Assembly: GCA_018818855.1 (NCBI GenBank) | Contig: JAHIRI010000029.1 | Span: forward strand, 1-16,544 | Source of the DNA: Patescibacteria group bacterium | GTDB taxonomy: Bacteria > Patescibacteriota > Patescibacteriia > XYB2-FULL-38-15 | Reading direction: 5' to 3' | DNA length: 16,544 bases | Shown here: positions 13,640-16,544 of the stretch, in pieces | Numbering within the stretch: the stretch's first letter is position 1 | How the letters are laid out: each line of letters starts with the position of its first letter | The notes under the pieces: generated by a model | Seen by the model: the letters and a program-made list of their open reading frames with translations, nothing else | The model's database searches: none | Told to the model about the DNA's origin: nothing | Program-made: the position numbers and the translations under genes

Positions 13640-13693
13640 GGGCGGATCTGCGAAGTCACGTCGCACGTGATGGAGTAGGTTCGCCCGTTTTTT
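13640..13693 (+). terminator. Terminator after the zinc-ribbon gene
   Basis: GGGCGG (13640-13645) pairs with TCGCCC (13681-13686), enclosing an inner stem TCACGT (13656-13661) with ACGTGA (13665-13670). A run of six T follows at 13688-13693. Confidence 0.8.
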
Positions 13694-13775
13694 ATCTAGT
13701 CCCTTGACCTCTCTTACTTATCAGTTTATCGAGAAGGATTTAGGGGATATTTTAAAAAGGGGCTTTCGCCCCCTT

Positions 13776-13907
13776 GCCCCGTAGTAGAATTTCGACTTTA
13801 CTAATATCTTTATAATGTTTTAGATTTTATGCCGCGCAATAAAAATTTACTATCTTTTTGCTTTATATGGCCCGCAGGGCGGGCTTGTCGAGATTTCACT
13901 ACGGGGC
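13776..13907. repeat. Inverted-repeat-bounded intergenic segment
   Basis: The 21-base segment at 13776-13796 (starting GCCCCGTAGT) is the reverse complement of 13887-13907 (ending ACTACGGGGC) apart from three mismatches. The 132-base unit also holds a GCCCGCAGGGCGGGC hairpin near 13870-13884 and no supported gene. A hairpin GGGGC-TTTC-GCCCC lies just outside at 13759-13772. It may be a MITE-like or dispersed palindromic element. The next promoter's -35 box starts at 13908, directly after the right arm. Confidence 0.55.
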
Positions 13908-13935
13908 TTGACAAGATTTTTATATATGATATGAT
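13908..13935 (+). promoter_or_regulatory. Promoter of the second candidate small RNA
   Basis: Perfect TTGACA at 13908-13913 and TATGAT at 13930-13935 with a 16-base spacer. Expected start near 13942. No ribosome binding site or plus-strand gene follows before the VanW gene ends on the other strand. Confidence 0.7.
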
Positions 13936-13941
13936 AAATTG

Positions 13942-14069
13942 TTCGGACAAAAAAACCACCGGAAACCTGCAGACACGACAAGCACGGGGGTTAATCCTGC
14001 GTTCGCCTGGCTTTGGCTCGGCAAAACGCGGGAATAACTCTCTTGTCTGCAGATTCTCGGCGGTTTTTT
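13942..14069 (+). ncRNA. Candidate small RNA, about 128 nt, rod-shaped
   Basis: Downstream of a good promoter the sequence folds into one long rod. CTGCAGACA (13967-13975) pairs with TGTCTGCAG (14044-14052). After a 5'-side bulge, GTTA-A-TCCTGCGTT (13990-14003) pairs with AACGCGGGA-A-TAAC (14025-14038) with one A-A mismatch, leaving an apical loop. At the base, ACC-A-CCG (13955-13961) pairs with CGG-C-GGT (14058-14064) and then T (14064-14069), an intrinsic terminator. On the minus strand the same structure can end VanW-gene transcripts. The rod with a bulge recalls 6S RNA in outline but is shorter, and I see no SRP RNA core, so no family is assigned. Confidence 0.55.
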
Positions 14070-14072
14070 AAT

Positions 14073-16073
14073 TTAAAAAGTAAGAGGATTCAAAGCCGGG
14101 TCGGGGATTCCGGACGGCGAAGTTTCGGGCGTTGGCGATTCTGTCGGCGGTGGAGCCGGCTCTTTCCCGACTAAACAAACTGCGCTCCAGGGAACATAAT
14201 GACTTGTCCAGGTTTCAGTTTTTATCTCGCCATTTTTGTAGGTAACAGTTCTATCAAAAGATGCATCTGCTCCGGTATGCGCTCGCTCGGTGCATTTTTT
14301 AACGCCCGGGGCGAGGTCAGTGGTTTCAATAATTTTAGTTGGGCCAGGGCTCACAAAATTATAAACTTTAGGAGTAGTCATTTCTACTTTCCGTCCGTCG
14401 GGCGTACCCCAAAGTTCAAAAGTTAATTCATCGCCATTAATTTTTGTTTGCATCAAAAGATAAGCAGGCGTGTCGTTTACAAATTTTAAGTCCGGGCTCG
14501 GGCTGTAAATTGTCGCGTCCATTCCAGCTGGTTCGTAATAGACCACACGGTAAGAATGTGATCGTCGTTCGGGGATAGGCAAGCCGGCGTCAAGCGCCAC
14601 GCGAAAAGTGGTGGTACCAATCTGGCAAAGGCCGCCGCCATATTCGGGGATAGTTCTATCGCCCTTAATAACAAGTTCCGTGAGATAACCAGTCGAACCA
14701 TCAATATTTCCTAAAGTTTTATTTAAAGAAAATTCTTCTCCGGGGGCGATTAAAACACCGTTTAATTTTGCCGCCCCGACTTTAATATTATGGCGGCGAT
14801 TAACCGGGCTACCGGCGAAATTTGACGTGCCAGTTCCTACCAATTCTTGAATTCCTAAATTATTAATACTGCCAATCGGGACTTGCGGCGCGGTAATGGT
14901 CACAATCATCTGGATAATTTCTTCCTTGTTTGGTGCGGGATTTTTTGCGCAGGAAGTTGGGATTTTTGTTTCGTCAAAATTTAATACATAATTATTTAAA
15001 AGATCATAGCTTGCTTCAATATTTAATTTTTTTCCTCCCTGATGAAGTTGGAATTCTTTAACCACGCCATTCTCTATAGTAAATTTCGCATTTTGTGGGA
15101 GGATGTCTATTTCCTCTGAGAGAGTTTTTAAATATTCCTCAATTTTTTCTTTATTCAGTCCGACTGTTAAGCCGTCTTTGGCCGGCTGGAATTCAAGATA
15201 TTCTCTGACTTCATCTTGTTTTAAAACCCAAGTTTTTTTTGTTTCCCCCAGGGCCAGAAAACAAAGCCCAGCTAATTTTTTTGCCCGGTCGGCGGCGAGG
15301 GCAGTTTCATCTTTTTTAATTTTTGCTTTTTCCGCAGTTAATTTAAGGGAAGTGGGGGAGTCAATCAGTTGGGAAATTTTTGAGAAAGCATTATTAATGG
15401 CCGATGAATAATCAAAAGTCCATCCGTCTTCTTCGGTGCTGACTGAAACTTGCGTCTCATTACCATTCTGGGTAAATTGAATTGCCGCGTTCTTCGGTTC
15501 TTTTTCCAGATAACCAAAACTCTCTTTTAAAACTTTTATCATTTCTTCCTCATTAACTTGGTATTTCAAAGGAATGTCTTTTCCGAGCAGTAGAAATTTA
15601 ACTTGGTTTCCCAAATTGACCAGAAAATTTTTGTCGCGGCCGAGAGTAAAGGTCTCTTCCGCGGTTTTCTCATTTTCCAAGGAAAAAATTGTTCGGGAGA
15701 GGTCAGGATCATTTGCCGCCGTGACGAGCGGAACAAGCGAAGCCGTTTTATTTTGATAAACAAAAACAACTCCTGCTTCATTAAATTTCTTCGTTGCTTC
15801 CCGGAGCGCCACCAATGCTTCTTCCTTGGTTTTTCCCCCAAGTTTTAAGTCATTGATTTTTATGCCGGGATATATTTTATTGGAAAATATTTTTTCAAAA
15901 GCAAATGCTGTGCCGGTTGGTAGAACGACAAGCAACAAAAAAATGGCGATTATAATTTTAAGCCATTTTTTGACGACAAATTTTTTCGGAAGTTCCGCGG
16001 TTGTTTTTTGTAAAACTGGATCTGGCGATTGTTTAATTTCCTTTTTGCCCATCTTTGTTTTGTAAAATTTCAT
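14073..16073 (-). CDS. VanW domain protein with PG-binding domains, membrane-anchored
   Basis: A 666-residue protein. A basic cytoplasmic N-terminus leads to one TM or signal-anchor segment at about 36-58 (LKIIIAIFLLLVVLPTGTAF). Two PG_binding_4-like regions follow (about 65-250 with IYPGIKINDLKLGGKTKEEA, and about 320-390). The VanW domain spans about 420-560: PGEEFSLNKTLGNIDGSTGY, GGGLCQIGTTTFRVALDAG at about 478-495, and RRSHSYRVVYYEPAGMDATI. The C-terminus is a Pro/Thr/Ser-rich tail (PAPPPTESPTPETSPSG). VanW proteins occur in some vancomycin-resistance clusters, but the domain's activity is not settled; a role in peptidoglycan binding or remodelling outside the cell is likely. The ATG at 16073 overlaps the upstream small gene by 41 bases; an ATG at 16052 is an alternative with less overlap. 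No clear Shine-Dalgarno for either. Confidence 0.93.
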   Translation of the reverse strand: MKFYKTKMGKKEIKQSPDPVLQKTTAELPKKFVVKKWLKIIIAIFLLLVVLPTGTAFAFEKIFSNKIYPGIKINDLKLGGKTKEEALVALREATKKFNEAGVVFVYQNKTASLVPLVTAANDPDLSRTIFSLENEKTAEETFTLGRDKNFLVNLGNQVKFLLLGKDIPLKYQVNEEEMIKVLKESFGYLEKEPKNAAIQFTQNGNETQVSVSTEEDGWTFDYSSAINNAFSKISQLIDSPTSLKLTAEKAKIKKDETALAADRAKKLAGLCFLALGETKKTWVLKQDEVREYLEFQPAKDGLTVGLNKEKIEEYLKTLSEEIDILPQNAKFTIENGVVKEFQLHQGGKKLNIEASYDLLNNYVLNFDETKIPTSCAKNPAPNKEEIIQMIVTITAPQVPIGSINNLGIQELVGTGTSNFAGSPVNRRHNIKVGAAKLNGVLIAPGEEFSLNKTLGNIDGSTGYLTELVIKGDRTIPEYGGGLCQIGTTTFRVALDAGLPIPERRSHSYRVVYYEPAGMDATIYSPSPDLKFVNDTPAYLLMQTKINGDELTFELWGTPDGRKVEMTTPKVYNFVSPGPTKIIETTDLAPGVKKCTERAHTGADASFDRTVTYKNGEIKTETWTSHYVPWSAVCLVGKEPAPPPTESPTPETSPSGIPDPALNPLTF

Positions 16074-16272
16074 TCAGAAGAGTTTTAGCCAGCTTGGTTC
16101 TTTCTTCTTCATCAGATTGGTTTGTGGAAACCGAGAGGCGGACGGCCGTGCCTTCTTTCGCATCTTCTGGTAAATCTTGTTTTGGCCAAATAATTTCTTG
16201 TCCGTCTTCGGTTTTAATAACAGCAGAGTCGCCCTCAAACCGGTCAATTGCCGCTTTTATAAATTTATTCAT
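16033..16272 (-). CDS. DUF3006-like small protein
   Basis: A 79-residue acidic protein starting MNKFIKAAIDRFEGDSAVIK. The pattern IDRFEGD-x-AV then an acidic turn, then LPEDAKEGTAVRLSV, matches the DUF3006 family (IDRxEGDxAVL ... LPxGAKEGD), a small predicted beta-barrel domain of unknown function, often found near other cell-surface genes. The remaining residues 50-79 form a charged helix. It lies between hsp20 (48 bases upstream) and the VanW gene, which it overlaps, so translation of the two is probably coupled. No Shine-Dalgarno is visible; four TTTCGTA repeats (plus strand) fill the gap before it. Confidence 0.8.
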   Translation of the reverse strand: MNKFIKAAIDRFEGDSAVIKTEDGQEIIWPKQDLPEDAKEGTAVRLSVSTNQSDEEERTKLAKTLLNEILQNKDGQKGN

Positions 16273-16279
16273 ATTTAGT

Positions 16280-16314
16280 TTTCGTACGTTTCGTAAATCT
16301 TTCGTAATTTCGTA
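16280..16314. repeat. Four TTTCGTA heptamers in the hsp20-DUF3006 gap
   Basis: TTTCGTA occurs at 16280-16286, 16289-16295, 16300-16306 and 16308-16314 (TACGAAA on the minus strand), spaced 9, 11 and 8 bases. They fill almost the whole gap between the hsp20 stop and the next start, and could be a binding site array or local duplication. Confidence 0.6.
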
Positions 16315-16320
16315 AGATTT

Positions 16321-16544
16321 TTAAAATTCCTCCTTAACTTTAATCTGCGCGTCGGAAATTGCTTTTGGTAAAACAATTGTCAGAAGCCCGTTTTTTAAAG
16401 TCGCTTTTATTTTATCTGCTTTTACGTTTTGTGGTAAGACAATTGTTCTTGAAAAACCGCCCCAATAACATTCGCGGTAGAGAAAATCGGAGGAGCGAAT
16501 ATCGGCGTCTTCTTCGCGTTTTCCGCGGATTGTCAGAAGATCAT
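16321..16544 (-). CDS. Hsp20 (alpha-crystallin) small heat-shock protein, C-terminal part
   Basis: The minus-strand frame entering from the right edge reads 73 codons before the stop at 16321-16323. It contains LLTIRGKREEDADI, then YRECYWGGFSRTIVLPQNV, then the diagnostic LKNGLLTIVLPKA near the end. These are the beta-strands of the alpha-crystallin domain, with the closing GxLTIxLPK motif. Hsp20 proteins form oligomers that hold unfolding proteins for later refolding. The product ends IKVKEEF, without a clear C-terminal I-x-I oligomer motif. The N-terminal arm and the start are outside the window. It is transcribed towards the DUF3006-like gene, probably as an operon. Confidence 0.92.
   Translation of the reverse strand, partial: DLLTIRGKREEDADIRSSDFLYRECYWGGFSRTIVLPQNVKADKIKATLKNGLLTIVLPKAISDAQIKVKEEF

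Noticed and set aside
12938..13666. 242-residue minus-strand ORF over the zinc-ribbon gene
   Set aside because: High G+C opens both strands; it lacks a Shine-Dalgarno and crosses the plus-strand terminator and promoter-side hairpin, while the plus frame has paired CxxC motifs.
13704..13816. Additional promoters (TTGACC at 13704, TATAAT at 13811)
   Set aside because: Neither has a partner box at acceptable spacing.
13829..14071. 80-residue plus-strand ORF
   Set aside because: It crosses an inverted-repeat arm, a promoter and a terminator hairpin, and has no Shine-Dalgarno.
1..16544. CRISPR array, tRNA or complete insertion sequence
   Set aside because: No regularly spaced direct repeats with unique spacers, no tRNA cloverleaf and no transposase were seen on either strand.

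Overview
The window looks like a stretch of a small-genome bacterium of the Candidate Phyla Radiation (Patescibacteria, probably Parcubacteria-like). This is inferred from the gene set (NYN-domain protein between rpsO and pnp, TraR/DksA-type zinc-finger protein, ComM, membrane pyrophosphatase, VanW-type cell-wall protein), from short A+T-rich spacers with few Shine-Dalgarno sites, and from isolated G+C-rich genes of unknown function. No rRNA, tRNA or marker gene here fixes the phylum. Both ends cut genes: a tyrosine recombinase on the left and an Hsp20 chaperone on the right, both on the minus strand.

Layout. 1-360: N-terminal part of a Xer-like recombinase (minus). 499-4831: a plus-strand RNA-metabolism block of rpsO, an NYN/PIN-like putative RNase, pnp with a strong leader hairpin, and an unknown one-TM protein. 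4832-5493: a 660-base gap with DnaA-box-like 9-mers, a near-consensus promoter, a candidate structured RNA of about 370 nt ending in an intrinsic terminator, and a second promoter. 5494-7975: tight operon of a DksA/TraR-like protein, lspA and comM. 8011-8047: hairpin shared as terminator with the convergent LysM/M23 peptidase gene (8057-9421, minus). 9438-9502: divergent promoters meeting in an inverted repeat.

9750-10394 and 12992-13600 are two G+C-rich orphan genes (one sampled line each: 41/60 and 37/60 G+C, against 21/60 in a pnp line). Each has a strong Shine-Dalgarno, its own promoter, a long leader and strong 3' hairpins. They flank hppA (10665-12686), an H+-pumping-type, K+-independent-type membrane pyrophosphatase. 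Dispersed palindromic repeats sit at 9555-9617, 10507-10575 and 13776-13907. A second candidate small RNA (about 128 nt, promoter plus terminator) lies at 13942-14069. The right end is a minus-strand cluster of hsp20, a DUF3006-like small protein and a VanW/PG-binding-domain membrane protein.

Functionally the genes cover RNA turnover and translation (S15, PNPase, NYN), envelope work (LspA, M23 peptidase, VanW protein), DNA uptake or recombination (ComM, Xer), pyrophosphate-driven ion pumping (HppA) and stress (Hsp20). The least explained parts are the 4979-5346 RNA unit, the two G+C-rich genes with related leaders, and the 13942-14069 RNA. All structures and promoters were found by eye, not by folding or searching.
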